Below, in pieces: positions 1 through 7,544 of a stretch of DNA of 64,000 nucleotides. Numbering within the stretch: position 1 is the first letter of the stretch; each line of letters starts with the position of its first letter. Source of the DNA: Hahellaceae bacterium (GTDB taxonomy: Bacteria > Pseudomonadota > Gammaproteobacteria > Pseudomonadales > Oleiphilaceae); the NCBI GenBank assembly GCA_024234505.1, contig JACKOD010000002.1, forward strand, positions 749,159-813,158, written 5' to 3'. Made by a program: the position numbers and the translations under genes. Under the pieces are notes generated by a model. It was not told the DNA's origin. It saw only the letters and a list, made by a program, of their open reading frames with translations, and ran no database searches.

Positions 1-369
1 TTGTGCCTGATCCTGACTGACTTGATGGATCATCGGGCAGTTGCAGAACTGTTCGAGAAACCGGAAGTGCGCGGGCGATTCCTGGGCGTGGTGATAGAGG
101 TCGTACCAGACTTTTCGCAATCCTTCCTGCACTTGTTCATCGTTGCTCAACAGGGTAAGAAAACGTCCGCCAAGCTCTTCGCACAGTGACAGAAACAGCT
201 TGTTGAGCATGTCCTGTTTGTTTTCGAAGTAACAGTAAATAGTGGCTGGGGAAACTTCCGCCTGTTGTGCGATTTTGGCGACAGAAGCGCCGTCAAAGCC
301 CAACTCATTAATCAGGTTGATGGCGGATTCATAAATACGGGATTGCTTTTGTTCATCGCGTGGACGCAT
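1..369 (-). CDS. TetR/AcrR-family transcriptional regulator (3' end outside window)
   Basis: The minus strand reads from an ATG at 369 and stays open to the window edge, giving the first 123 residues. They begin MRPRDEQKQSRIYESA and hold a helix-turn-helix typical of TetR regulators, including KIAQQAEVSPATIYCYFENK at about residues 34-53. The ligand-binding domain starts after that and is cut by the edge. TetR proteins are homodimeric repressors released from DNA by a small ligand; the ligand here cannot be read. An inverted pair AAATAAAC/GTTTATTT lies upstream at 394-430 and could be an autoregulatory operator. The target genes are not evident: the flanking PilT/PilU gene is separated from it by 400 bp of repeat-rich DNA. 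Confidence 0.85.
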   Translation of the reverse strand, partial: MRPRDEQKQSRIYESAINLINELGFDGASVAKIAQQAEVSPATIYCYFENKQDMLNKLFLSLCEELGGRFLTLLSNDEQVQEGLRKVWYDLYHHAQESPAHFRFLEQFCNCPMIHQVSQDQAQ

Positions 370-393
370 GGAAACAAACCTGCACAGGTCAAA

Positions 394-430
394 AAATAAA
401 CCGCAATCATAAGTGAATGATCGTTTATTT
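394..430. promoter_or_regulatory. Inverted repeat upstream of the TetR gene
   Basis: AAATAAAC at 394-401 and its reverse complement GTTTATTT at 423-430 are separated by 21 bases, 25 bases upstream of the TetR start codon. Position and symmetry suit an autoregulatory operator, but AT-rich dyads arise easily by chance. Confidence 0.25.
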
Positions 431-533
431 AAAAGTAGGGATTTACCGAAATTTTTTGTGATGTAGGGGATTGCTCCCTCTCCCTAGCCCTCGGCATTGT
501 CAGGTTGGCGAAGCGGAAGTGTTGTAACGATTA

Positions 534-753
534 CCCCTCTCCCTAGCCCTCTCCCCGAGGGGAGAGGGGATGGTTAGGCTCGTTGCCCATTATTGTGAAA
601 ACCGCCCGCAGGACGTTTGTTGTTTAACTTGTAGCGGTTTGTAAGTATCAGTGCGTAGTAATCGGCATGAGGTGATCACTACAGAAATAGCATGGCGTTC
701 AGGAAGCCCCAAGCTGTTCCCTCTCCCCTCGGGGAGAGGGCTAGGGAGAGGGG
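534..753. repeat. Inverted pair of CCCTCTCCC palindromic repeats
   Basis: The 403-bp gap between the TetR and PilT/PilU genes holds no convincing gene. It contains two copies of a GC-rich interspersed element in opposite orientation: 534-570 (CCCTCTCCCTAGCCC followed by CTCCCCGAGGGGAGAGGG) and 719-753 (the same elements reversed). A partial copy sits at 473-493. Each copy is itself palindromic around CCCCGAGGGG. The same family recurs at 20.66-20.93 kb and 34.38-35.14 kb, always between genes, like REP-type elements. Confidence 0.75.
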
Positions 754-773
754 GGCTACTACAGTGAGCGAAA

Positions 774-1880
774 TCAATTCGTCAAATCAATACTCAGCCC
801 ATCACTCAAATCATCATGGGGAGACGTCATACGGATACGTAAGGCCAGATCATTGCGGGAGTCGGCGTGTTCTATCGCATCTTCCGCACTGATCTCGCCC
901 GCCGAATAAAGATCGAACAAGGATTGATCAAAGGTTTGCATGCCTAATTCGCGTCCACGACTCATGGCATCACGTACGTCTTCTATTTTGCCATCCTGAA
1001 TTAATTCAGCGATATAGGGGGTATTCAACAGAACCTCGACGGCGGGCACTCTTTTACCGGATTTTCCTTTGACCAGACGCAGACTGATAATTGCCTGCAG
1101 GTTGAGTGACAAATCCAGCAGCAATTGGTGGTGCGCGGTTTCAGGAAAAAAGTTGATGATACGATCCATGGTTTGATAAGCATTGTTGGCGTGCAGCGTA
1201 GACAGGCATAAATGCCCGGTTTCAGAGTAAGCGATCGCGTGCTGCATGGTTTCGCGTTCACGGATTTCGCCGACCAGAATGACATCCGGTGCTTCGCGCA
1301 TGGCATTACTAAGCGCAATCGCAAAGGATTTAGTGTCGAGCCCCACTTCGCGCTGATCCACAATCGACTTTTTATGCTTGTGGGCGAACTCAATCGGATC
1401 TTCTATCGTCAGAATGTGACTGCTGGCGTGCTCGTTGCGGTAGTCAATCATGGAGGCCAGCGTGGTGGACTTACCGGATCCGGTGGCGCCCACGACCAGA
1501 ATCAGTCCTCGGGGACGCATGACAAGCTGTTTCAGGATGGGTGGCAGATGCAGGGCTTCGATAGAGGGAATCGTGCTTTTGATGTAGCGCACCACCATGG
1601 AGACCGCGCCGCGCTGGTGAAAAATATTAATGCGGAAGCGGCCCAGATTATCCACGGATAACCCCAGATTAACCTCCAGATCCCGTTCGAATTCGGCTTT
1701 CTTGGCATCCGACATCACTGCATAGGCCAGTGCGTGGACATCTTGAGGGGTCAGGGTATGCTGGCTGTCGAGATGACGGATATTGCCCTCGATCTTAATA
1801 CCAACCTGGGCGCCGGCACTGAAAAACAAGTCCGAAGCCTGATGTTTTACCATCAGCTGTAAATAATCGTAAATTTGCAC
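774..1880 (-). CDS. PilT/PilU-family type IV pilus retraction ATPase
   Basis: This is a hexameric cytoplasmic ATPase that powers pilus retraction and twitching motility. The 368 residues show an N-terminal PAS-like region, Walker A GATGSGKST at 131-139, an Asp-box/Walker B region with DVILVGEIRE at 199-208, and the His box TGHLCLSTLHANN at 221-233. The start MQIYDYLQLMVKHQASDLF and the stretch ELGMQTFDQSLFDLYSAG resemble PilU more than PilT as I remember them. No pilT lies beside it, although pilT and pilU usually adjoin in Pseudomonas, so the assignment stays at PilT/PilU. It stands alone on the minus strand with no neighbour closer than 120 bp. Confidence 0.88.
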   Translation of the reverse strand: MQIYDYLQLMVKHQASDLFFSAGAQVGIKIEGNIRHLDSQHTLTPQDVHALAYAVMSDAKKAEFERDLEVNLGLSVDNLGRFRINIFHQRGAVSMVVRYIKSTIPSIEALHLPPILKQLVMRPRGLILVVGATGSGKSTTLASMIDYRNEHASSHILTIEDPIEFAHKHKKSIVDQREVGLDTKSFAIALSNAMREAPDVILVGEIRERETMQHAIAYSETGHLCLSTLHANNAYQTMDRIINFFPETAHHQLLLDLSLNLQAIISLRLVKGKSGKRVPAVEVLLNTPYIAELIQDGKIEDVRDAMSRGRELGMQTFDQSLFDLYSAGEISAEDAIEHADSRNDLALRIRMTSPHDDLSDGLSIDLTN

Positions 1881-2006
1881 GGCCGAGTCCTCCGGCTGAA
1901 CTTCACATGTTTCACGCGTCTCACGTTGCTATCGGCACACAAGGCCGATAGCGAGAAGCAAACCAAATGCAGGTAAAACAAGTGTAGTTCAGGAGGACGC
2001 GAGCGT

Positions 2007-2702
2007 TTAGTTAAGGCCCAGGCTCACGTTGTCTTTTTCAATGGCCTCGGCCAGCAATGCCAGGTAGGCTTCGCGAACTTTGAGTTTGGTTTGGCGATGA
2101 GCGCGCAGGTTAAGCTCAGCCAGTTTGGCCGCTTCGGCCTGGGCACTGACGAGCACGTTCTCGGCAGAGACAATCCGATCAAGGAAGCCGGCGTGAACCG
2201 CCCCCTGTGGATCGAACATTTCGGCACAGATCACTGAGCGCTGAAAGTGCGCGGGTGTCATGCGATAACGTGCCATTTCGATACCGGCGTGGTGCATGGT
2301 CATACCAATGGCTACTTCGTTCAAGGCAATTTTGAAAGGTCCTTCTGCACCAATACGAATATCGGCAGACAAGCACAGGAACGCGCCTTTAGCGACAGCA
2401 TGGCCGGTACAGGCGACAACGATCGGAAGCGGGAAAGACATCATGCGGTGACAAAAGGTCGACCCTGTTTTGACCAGTGCGGCCGCAGAGTCCGGGCTGC
2501 TGGTCATTTCCTTCAGGTCATAACCCGCCGAGAGCATGCCAGGCTGACCGGTCAGTACCACGACGGCATTATCCTTTTCGGCCTGATCCAACGCCGCGTT
2601 CAGCGCAGTAAACACGGCAGAAGACAACGCATTGACCTTACCATTGCTGATGGTAATGGTCGCGACTTTTTCATTCAGGCTGTAATTGACTAACTCACTC
2701 AT
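2007..2702 (-). CDS. Crotonase-family enoyl-CoA hydratase/isomerase
   Basis: The product has 231 residues with the crotonase fold. Near residue 60 is the oxyanion-hole segment PGMLSAGYDLKEM, and near residue 100 GHAVAKGAFLCLSADIRIG, the second conserved block. The usual catalytic glutamates of enoyl-CoA hydratase cannot be placed with certainty: NEVAIGMTMHHAG supplies one Glu but the other position differs. The precise reaction (hydratase, isomerase or other CoA thioester chemistry) is therefore open. The ATG at 2702 is preferred because GGAGA precedes it with about 6 bases of spacing; an ATG two codons upstream sits too close to that site. It probably acts in fatty or amino acid breakdown. 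Confidence 0.82.
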   Translation of the reverse strand: MSELVNYSLNEKVATITISNGKVNALSSAVFTALNAALDQAEKDNAVVVLTGQPGMLSAGYDLKEMTSSPDSAAALVKTGSTFCHRMMSFPLPIVVACTGHAVAKGAFLCLSADIRIGAEGPFKIALNEVAIGMTMHHAGIEMARYRMTPAHFQRSVICAEMFDPQGAVHAGFLDRIVSAENVLVSAQAEAAKLAELNLRAHRQTKLKVREAYLALLAEAIEKDNVSLGLN

Positions 2703-2748
2703 AGACATTCTCCGCACAGGCGCAATAAAAAAAACGTGGGCTATTGTT

Positions 2749-3147
2749 TCACGTAATGGCGGGAATTTGTACTTGGTTTTTAGGCACCTGGGTACTCCAC
2801 CAGATACACGCCAGCAACATGACCTGTATCACCAGCCTGACGCTGAGCGCCCACTCGGGAACGTCGGCAAAACGTTCAGGGTGCATCCACATATAAAGGT
2901 TGGCGGGTGTGACACACAATGTCAGGAGTATCAGCCCATAGCCGGCCCAGCGACGGGTTGCCAGAAATATCAGACCGATGGCTCCCAGTATTTCAAATAC
3001 GCCGCTGATGTACACCGCTTCGTAATGCAGCGGGAGATAGTCGGGCATGATGTTGACGAAAAATTCGGTATGAGTGAAGTGGCCGATGCCGCCGCCCATG
3101 AACCAGGCAAAGACGAACAGTAAACCGGCAATTTTTGCTTTTGACAT
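2749..3147 (-). CDS. DoxX-like four-helix membrane protein
   Basis: A 132-residue protein that is almost all membrane segments: four hydrophobic helices at about 5-25, 45-68, 70-90 and 107-125. The spacing and sequence (IAGLLFVFAWFMGGGIGHF, GVFEILGAIGLIF) fit the DoxX/DoxX-like family of inner-membrane proteins, some of which are linked to redox or thiol stress. No catalytic residues can be named. The start at 3147 (MSKAKIAGLL) is chosen because GGGA lies about 10 bases upstream; a start further upstream would add a Pro/Arg-rich segment with no support. It is 46 bases from the crotonase gene in the same direction, so co-transcription is possible. Confidence 0.75.
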   Translation of the reverse strand: MSKAKIAGLLFVFAWFMGGGIGHFTHTEFFVNIMPDYLPLHYEAVYISGVFEILGAIGLIFLATRRWAGYGLILLTLCVTPANLYMWMHPERFADVPEWALSVRLVIQVMLLACIWWSTQVPKNQVQIPAIT

Positions 3148-3246
3148 AGGGGCTGGATCCCTTCTTTGGGGTATTCCCGGAATTGAGAACACCATGAGAA
3201 GGGCTATACGGATGTTCGCTGGCTTCAGATCACCAGAATGACGGCT

Positions 3247-4095
3247 TTAATCCCTGAAGGCGCAGTTGGCACGGAAAGGATGGGCGGGATAAGTGCCCAG
3301 TAGCCGGGTTTCCTCGGCAAAAAAGCTGAGTTCTTCAAGTGCTCTTTGCAGGGGGCGCTGGTGAATATGCCCTTCGATATCGACGTGAAACTGACTGGAG
3401 TTCATGCCACCGCCGGAGATATAGCTTTCTACCTTGCAAAGGTTGACGCCGTTGGTGGCGAACCCTCCCAATGCCTTGTAAAGCGCCGCCGGAATATTGC
3501 GCGCCCTGAAGAGCACCGAGGTGATATAGGTTTTATCCTGCTCCAGCTTGGGTACGACCGGCGAGGGGGAAAGAATAATAAAACGGGTGGTATTCCCGCT
3601 CATGTCCTGAAAGTTGTCTTTCAGAATCGTCAACTGGTAGAGCTCTGCTGCCAGTGTGGAGGCGATGGCGGCGTAGCTGTGGTCATTACGCTGGCTGACT
3701 TCCAGTGCTGCCCCGGCAGTATCCAGTCGGGCCTGAGGCAAAAAATGCAACGCCTCAATATGATTGGCACACTGGGCCAGCGCCTGAGGATGGGAGACCA
3801 CGGTTTTAATATCTGTCAGCGTGGTACCGGGTCTGGCGAGTAAACAGTGATTTACCGGCTCGAAATGCTCCCCCACGATGTGCAACTGCATTTCAGGAAT
3901 CAGGCGATAAATCTCTTCGACACGGCCGGCGGTTGAATTTTCCACAGGAATCATCGCCATATCGGCTTCGCCGCGTTCGGCAATCCGCATTGCCTCGCGG
4001 AAAGAACTGCAGGCAATGGCCTGATGGCCGGGAAACACGCGTTGACAGGACAGGTGAGAATAAGCGCCTTCGTGGCCTTGATAAGCAATAGTCAT
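3247..4095 (-). CDS. pheA: Monofunctional prephenate dehydratase with ACT domain
   Basis: It converts prephenate to phenylpyruvate in phenylalanine synthesis. Of 282 residues, the first ~180 form the PDT catalytic domain (AYQGHEGAYSHLSC at 4-17, IPVENSTAGRV at 49-59, GNTTRFIILSPS with the catalytic TRF motif at about 168-179). The C-terminal ~85 form an ACT domain (VLFRARNIPAALYKALGGFA, then KVESYISGG) that senses phenylalanine. There is no chorismate mutase domain, unlike the P-proteins of most gammaproteobacteria. The ACT segment reads ESY where the common form has ESRP, as I recall from alphaproteobacterial monofunctional enzymes. It stands alone; the DAHP synthase of the same pathway lies 6 kb away on the other strand. 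Confidence 0.9.
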   Translation of the reverse strand: MTIAYQGHEGAYSHLSCQRVFPGHQAIACSSFREAMRIAERGEADMAMIPVENSTAGRVEEIYRLIPEMQLHIVGEHFEPVNHCLLARPGTTLTDIKTVVSHPQALAQCANHIEALHFLPQARLDTAGAALEVSQRNDHSYAAIASTLAAELYQLTILKDNFQDMSGNTTRFIILSPSPVVPKLEQDKTYITSVLFRARNIPAALYKALGGFATNGVNLCKVESYISGGGMNSSQFHVDIEGHIHQRPLQRALEELSFFAEETRLLGTYPAHPFRANCAFRD

Positions 4096-4251
4096 AGAAG
4101 TGAAATACAGTCGTCGGGAGTTAAGTTAGTAGCGTGTCAGGTAGCAGACTCACCACACAGGCGTCACAAACTTACTGTAATCGAATTGAAAAGGCCAGTG
4201 TCCGTCGTGTTTCCTGACCGGCATGGACTAAAGCAAACGTCCGTGGCGAGG

Positions 4252-5034
4252 TTACATATAGGACTCGAGCAAACGCGGCAGCGTGTTTTCTCGAAGTGTG
4301 CCGATGGCATCCCAAATCTGTTCTCCCAGCTCCGGATGTTCTGCCATAAACTGCTTGGACAGCATCAGATAATAGGCTTTGGTAGAAAGCAGGGGGGCCA
4401 CTTTGTAAATGTTAGAAAACTCGTCGGGCTTGGACTGAATCAGATAATCGCCAGTCACTTCCTGCAGCGCAACGGCGTCCACGCGCAGGGCTGTCAGCAT
4501 GCGCAGACTGAGTTCCGAAGAAACAAACTCCTGAACATGCAATCCTTGTTTACGAAGATCTTTCACTATGGAAAAGCCCAGCGGGGCACCGACATTAACG
4601 CCTTCTACCTGCCCGAATGACTGTCCATTCCAATCAAGCGGATTGCCGCCCCGAGAATAAAGTGCATAGGAAATGCTGGTAATACGGCGCGCGGCATCCG
4701 GTTTTCCCTCTTTAAAGGGATAAACACCAAACACTTCGCGTTCATGATTAAATGACGCATTAAATATGCCATCCAGCTCGCCTGACTGAAGTAGCGACAG
4801 GCAGCGCTTCCAGGGGTAACGTCTCAGTTCTATGCTGAGTTCGGGCAACAGGGTTTCCAGCGATTTCACCAGCTCGACGGCGGCACCGGGCTTTTCCGGT
4901 ACAGTCGTGGAATCTTCCAGATAATAAGGTACCTGGGCTTTGTCTTCATAAGCGAAAACCACACGAACTTTAGCGTGGCACACGGTGCTTGCTACCATAA
5001 GCATCGAAAGCGAAAGGGTGAGCAGTTTGAACAA
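4252..5034 (-). CDS. Periplasmic solute-binding protein, family 3-like
   Basis: A 260-residue exported protein with a signal peptide (MFKLLTLSLSMLMVASTVCHA, cleavage after about residue 21). The mature part follows the two-lobe plan of amino-acid-type binding proteins: PGAAVELVKSLETLLPELSIELRRYPWKR near 50-78, LLQSGELDGIFNASF near 81-95, and YALYSRGGNP. No permease or ATPase gene lies nearby, so it is probably not part of a local ABC transporter. Orphans of this kind are common in marine gammaproteobacteria and may act in sensing or transport with distant partners. The ligand is unknown. Confidence 0.8.
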   Translation of the reverse strand: MFKLLTLSLSMLMVASTVCHAKVRVVFAYEDKAQVPYYLEDSTTVPEKPGAAVELVKSLETLLPELSIELRRYPWKRCLSLLQSGELDGIFNASFNHEREVFGVYPFKEGKPDAARRITSISYALYSRGGNPLDWNGQSFGQVEGVNVGAPLGFSIVKDLRKQGLHVQEFVSSELSLRMLTALRVDAVALQEVTGDYLIQSKPDEFSNIYKVAPLLSTKAYYLMLSKQFMAEHPELGEQIWDAIGTLRENTLPRLLESYM

Positions 5035-5170
5035 AGGAATACGCTCTCTTAATTCAATAGGTTCAGTTGTGCACTATCGTTTGGCTGTTGTGCATACCAT
5101 TTAAATAAAAGCGTAGCATTGTGTGCAAGGTTTTGCCGGACAAGTCGAGTGACGAGTTTCCCTTGATCAA

Positions 5171-5205
5171 TGCCGCCTGTTGAGTCAGAAAACTTGACAG
5201 GCGGT
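5171..5205. promoter_or_regulatory. Imperfect 10-bp dyad upstream of the J-domain gene
   Basis: TGCCGCCTGT at 5171-5180 and ACAGGCGGTA at 5196-5205 pair at nine of ten positions around a 15-base loop. It lies in the 238-bp divergent gap between the binding protein gene and the J-domain gene. It could be an operator or an RNA hairpin; no T-run follows. Confidence 0.3.
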
Positions 5206-5272
5206 ATCGAGGGTCTGAGTATCCCTGTAATATGTGTCTGATTCTGGCCTGATTATTTTATACGAGGATGGT

Positions 5273-5740
5273 ATGCCTTACTTTTTCGGCATAGGGATTG
5301 CCATATTGGTGTTTATTCTGATTTATCATGGTAATCACAGCTATGCTAAAACGCTGCGGCAATGGCGTTACGGTTTTGCCGCAGCGGTGGCCATAGCGGT
5401 TTTAACCGCCATGGTGCTGACCGGGCGCGCCCATATTCTTACGGCGATGGTGGCGGCGTTGATTCCGGTAATCAAACAACTTCCCCAGTTGCTTAAGGTG
5501 ATGCCGCATTTAAAGCCTGGCGCTCAGGAACAAACCTCGGCGCCTGAAAAACCTTCAGGAGGGGCGATGACCGTGGAAGAGGCTCGCGACATTCTTGGGG
5601 TGAAGGACGGCTGTACCGAAAATGAAATTATTGACGCTCATCGCCGCCTGATGCAAAAACTGCACCCCGACCGGGGCGGGAGTGATTTTCTGGCGGCGCA
5701 AGTCAATCAGGCGCGGGATGTGTTGCTCAGAAAGGGGTGA
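5273..5740 (+). CDS. Membrane-anchored J-domain protein (DnaJ-like)
   Basis: The 155-residue product has two N-terminal membrane segments ([20 protein letters not shown] and [17 protein letters not shown]), a Pro-rich linker, and a C-terminal J domain with the HPD tripeptide in LHPDRGGSD at about 128-136. HPD stimulates Hsp70 ATPase activity, so this should recruit DnaK to the membrane, in the style of TIM14/Pam18. The start ATG at 5273 has GAGG five bases upstream; the GTG at 5234 lacks such a site. The next gene begins four bases after the stop, so the two are co-transcribed. The client is unknown. Confidence 0.82.
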   Translation: MPYFFGIGIAILVFILIYHGNHSYAKTLRQWRYGFAAAVAIAVLTAMVLTGRAHILTAMVAALIPVIKQLPQLLKVMPHLKPGAQEQTSAPEKPSGGAMTVEEARDILGVKDGCTENEIIDAHRRLMQKLHPDRGGSDFLAAQVNQARDVLLRKG

Positions 5741-5743
5741 GCG

Positions 5744-6451
5744 ATGGATATTGTTATCGGTGTTTTGCTGATTATTGTGTTGTATTTCGGCTCTCACCAA
5801 ATGGTGAAACGTCGCCAGCGCAGGCGGGAAAAATTTTTAGACAGCTATCGTTTTCACCCGCAAATTCGGGAGAAAGTGGCGGCCCGACATCCGCATCTGC
5901 AGCCATCACAGCTGGATGAAGTGATGGAAGGCATGCGCGATTACTTCCGGTTTTGCCTGCAGGCGCGTAAACGTATGGTGTCGATGCCATCCCAGGTCGT
6001 GGATGATGCGTGGCATGAGTTTATTTTGTTTACCCGTAGTTACCAGCTGTTTTGCCTGAAAGCCTTTGGACGCTTTTTACATCACACCCCTGCCGTCGTG
6101 ATGAAATCACCGACCCAGGCACAGGAAGGTATTCAGCGCGCCTGGCGTCTTGCCTGCCATCACGAGAAATTGTCACCCAAGTACCCCGCCAGGTTGCCGC
6201 GTTTGTTTGCACTGGACGGACAACTGAAAATCGTGAATGGCTTTACGTATAGTATTGATTGCAAAAACAAAAGTTCACCCAATTATGGCGATGGTTATTG
6301 TGCCAGCCATATCGGGTGCTCATCGGGATGTGGCGGAGACTCGGGGTCGTCCAGTGCGGACACGGGAGGTTTTTTCAGTGGGAGTGACAGCGATAGTGGC
6401 GGCAGTAGCGACAGCGGTGGATGTGGTGGTGGTTGTGGAGGCGGAGATTAA
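5744..6451 (+). CDS. GRDP-like (glycine-rich domain protein) with Cys/Gly/Ser tail
   Basis: The product has 235 residues. It starts with one membrane segment (MDIVIGVLLIIVLYFG), followed by a basic region. A core follows with VVDDAWHEFILFTRSYQLFC and FLHHTP, which I recognise as the signature of GRDP-like proteins (the plant glycine-rich domain protein family). The C-terminal ~45 residues are a low-complexity tail of Gly, Ser, Asp and Cys (GCSSGCGGDSGSSS, GGCGGGCGGGD). The Cys-rich tail could bind metal, but that is inference. It is coupled to the J-domain gene upstream and its TAA overlaps the rluF ATG by one base (TAATG), so all three are probably translated from one message. Confidence 0.7.
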   Translation: MDIVIGVLLIIVLYFGSHQMVKRRQRRREKFLDSYRFHPQIREKVAARHPHLQPSQLDEVMEGMRDYFRFCLQARKRMVSMPSQVVDDAWHEFILFTRSYQLFCLKAFGRFLHHTPAVVMKSPTQAQEGIQRAWRLACHHEKLSPKYPARLPRLFALDGQLKIVNGFTYSIDCKNKSSPNYGDGYCASHIGCSSGCGGDSGSSSADTGGFFSGSDSDSGGSSDSGGCGGGCGGGD

Positions 6452-7404
6452 TGCAATCTAACAGTGGTACCCGCCTGAATAAATTTATCAGTGAAACGGG
6501 CATTTGTTCGCGTCGCGAAGCCGATACACTGATCGAAGACGGCCAGGTCAAGGTGAACGGCCAAGTGGCTGGCATGGGGCTTCGGGTGACGGCAGACGAT
6601 CAGGTGACGGTACGTGGCAAGTTGTTGCGACCCAAACCCCAGGCGGTCTATCTGGTGTATAACAAACCGGTGGGCATCACCTGTACTACCGAGCAGCATG
6701 TGGCCGGAAATATTGTGGATGCGGTGAATTATCCTGCGCGTATTTTTCCGATTGGTCGCCTGGATAAGCCTTCCGAAGGTTTGATTCTGCTCACCAATGA
6801 CGGCGATATTGTGAACAAAATCCTGCGCGCAGGTAATGCTCACGAAAAAGAATATGTGGTCAGCGTAGACAAACCCATCACCGAGGCCTTTGTAAAAAAA
6901 ATGGCCTCCGGTGTCCCGATACTGGATACCATTACACAGCCTTGCAAGGTGCGACAGTTGTCCGCCAACAGTTTCAATATTGTCCTGACGCAAGGTCTGA
7001 ATCGCCAGATTCGCCGGATGGCAGAGTATCTCGGCTTCAATGTTACTCGTTTGAAGCGGGTACGCATTATGAATATTCGTCTGGGCGAGTTAAAAGTGGG
7101 GCAGTGGCGTCAGTTGAGTGAAACGGAAATGGCCACGATTGAGTCACTGCTGGCAGGCTCTAGCAAAACGGCAGAAGCATCGCTTCCCAAATCGGGTAAT
7201 GCGCCTCGTAGAGCCAGACCGGCCGGCGAGGCTCGGTCGTCCACCCCGGTGTCCCGTAGCAAGGATTCTAAATCTGCGGGTTTACGATCATCCACTGCCG
7301 GTGCAGGGGGCAAAAGCCGTCGATCGGGTCACGCCGGTTCGCCGCCCCGAGACGGCGATAAACGCCCCCATCCGAAAAGAGGGCAATCGCGACGAGCAAA
7401 ATAG
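6451..7404 (+). CDS. rluF: 23S rRNA pseudouridine synthase RluF
   Basis: It isomerises a uridine (U2604 in E. coli numbering, with U2605 secondary) in 23S rRNA. The 317 residues open with an S4 RNA-binding domain (RLNKFISETGICSRREAD) and continue with the catalytic domain, whose motif IGRLDKPSEGLILLTNDGD carries the catalytic Asp. NKILRAGNAHEKEYVVSVDKPIT and QGLNRQIRRMAEYLGF closely match E. coli RluF as I remember it. The last ~75 residues are a basic, Ser/Pro/Arg-rich tail, also present in RluF proteins and probably RNA-binding. The start ATG at 6451 follows GGAG and overlaps the upstream stop. Confidence 0.92.
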   Translation: MQSNSGTRLNKFISETGICSRREADTLIEDGQVKVNGQVAGMGLRVTADDQVTVRGKLLRPKPQAVYLVYNKPVGITCTTEQHVAGNIVDAVNYPARIFPIGRLDKPSEGLILLTNDGDIVNKILRAGNAHEKEYVVSVDKPITEAFVKKMASGVPILDTITQPCKVRQLSANSFNIVLTQGLNRQIRRMAEYLGFNVTRLKRVRIMNIRLGELKVGQWRQLSETEMATIESLLAGSSKTAEASLPKSGNAPRRARPAGEARSSTPVSRSKDSKSAGLRSSTAGAGGKSRRSGHAGSPPRDGDKRPHPKRGQSRRAK

Positions 7405-7488
7405 AAAGGGGTGAAACCCCGGATCTGTTTGCGACTTGTCTGACACTTCAATACAAAACATATTGTCATGTTGTGATTCTTCTGACAT

Positions 7489-7508
7489 TGTACACTTGTC
7501 TGTGTACA
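7489..7508. promoter_or_regulatory. TGTACAC/GTGTACA dyad upstream of the ceramidase-family gene
   Basis: TGTACAC at 7489-7495 and GTGTACA at 7502-7508 form a perfect 7-bp inverted repeat with a 6-base spacer, 36 bases upstream of the start codon at 7545. Symmetry and position fit an operator for a dimeric regulator, but I cannot name the family. Confidence 0.4.
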
Positions 7509-7544
7509 GGTGTTCCTTTTTTACATTGATCGAAGAATAACAAT

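Noticed and set aside
692..892. Plus-strand ORF before the PilT/PilU gene
   Set aside because: It starts in a palindromic repeat and continues antisense to the PilT/PilU C-terminus.
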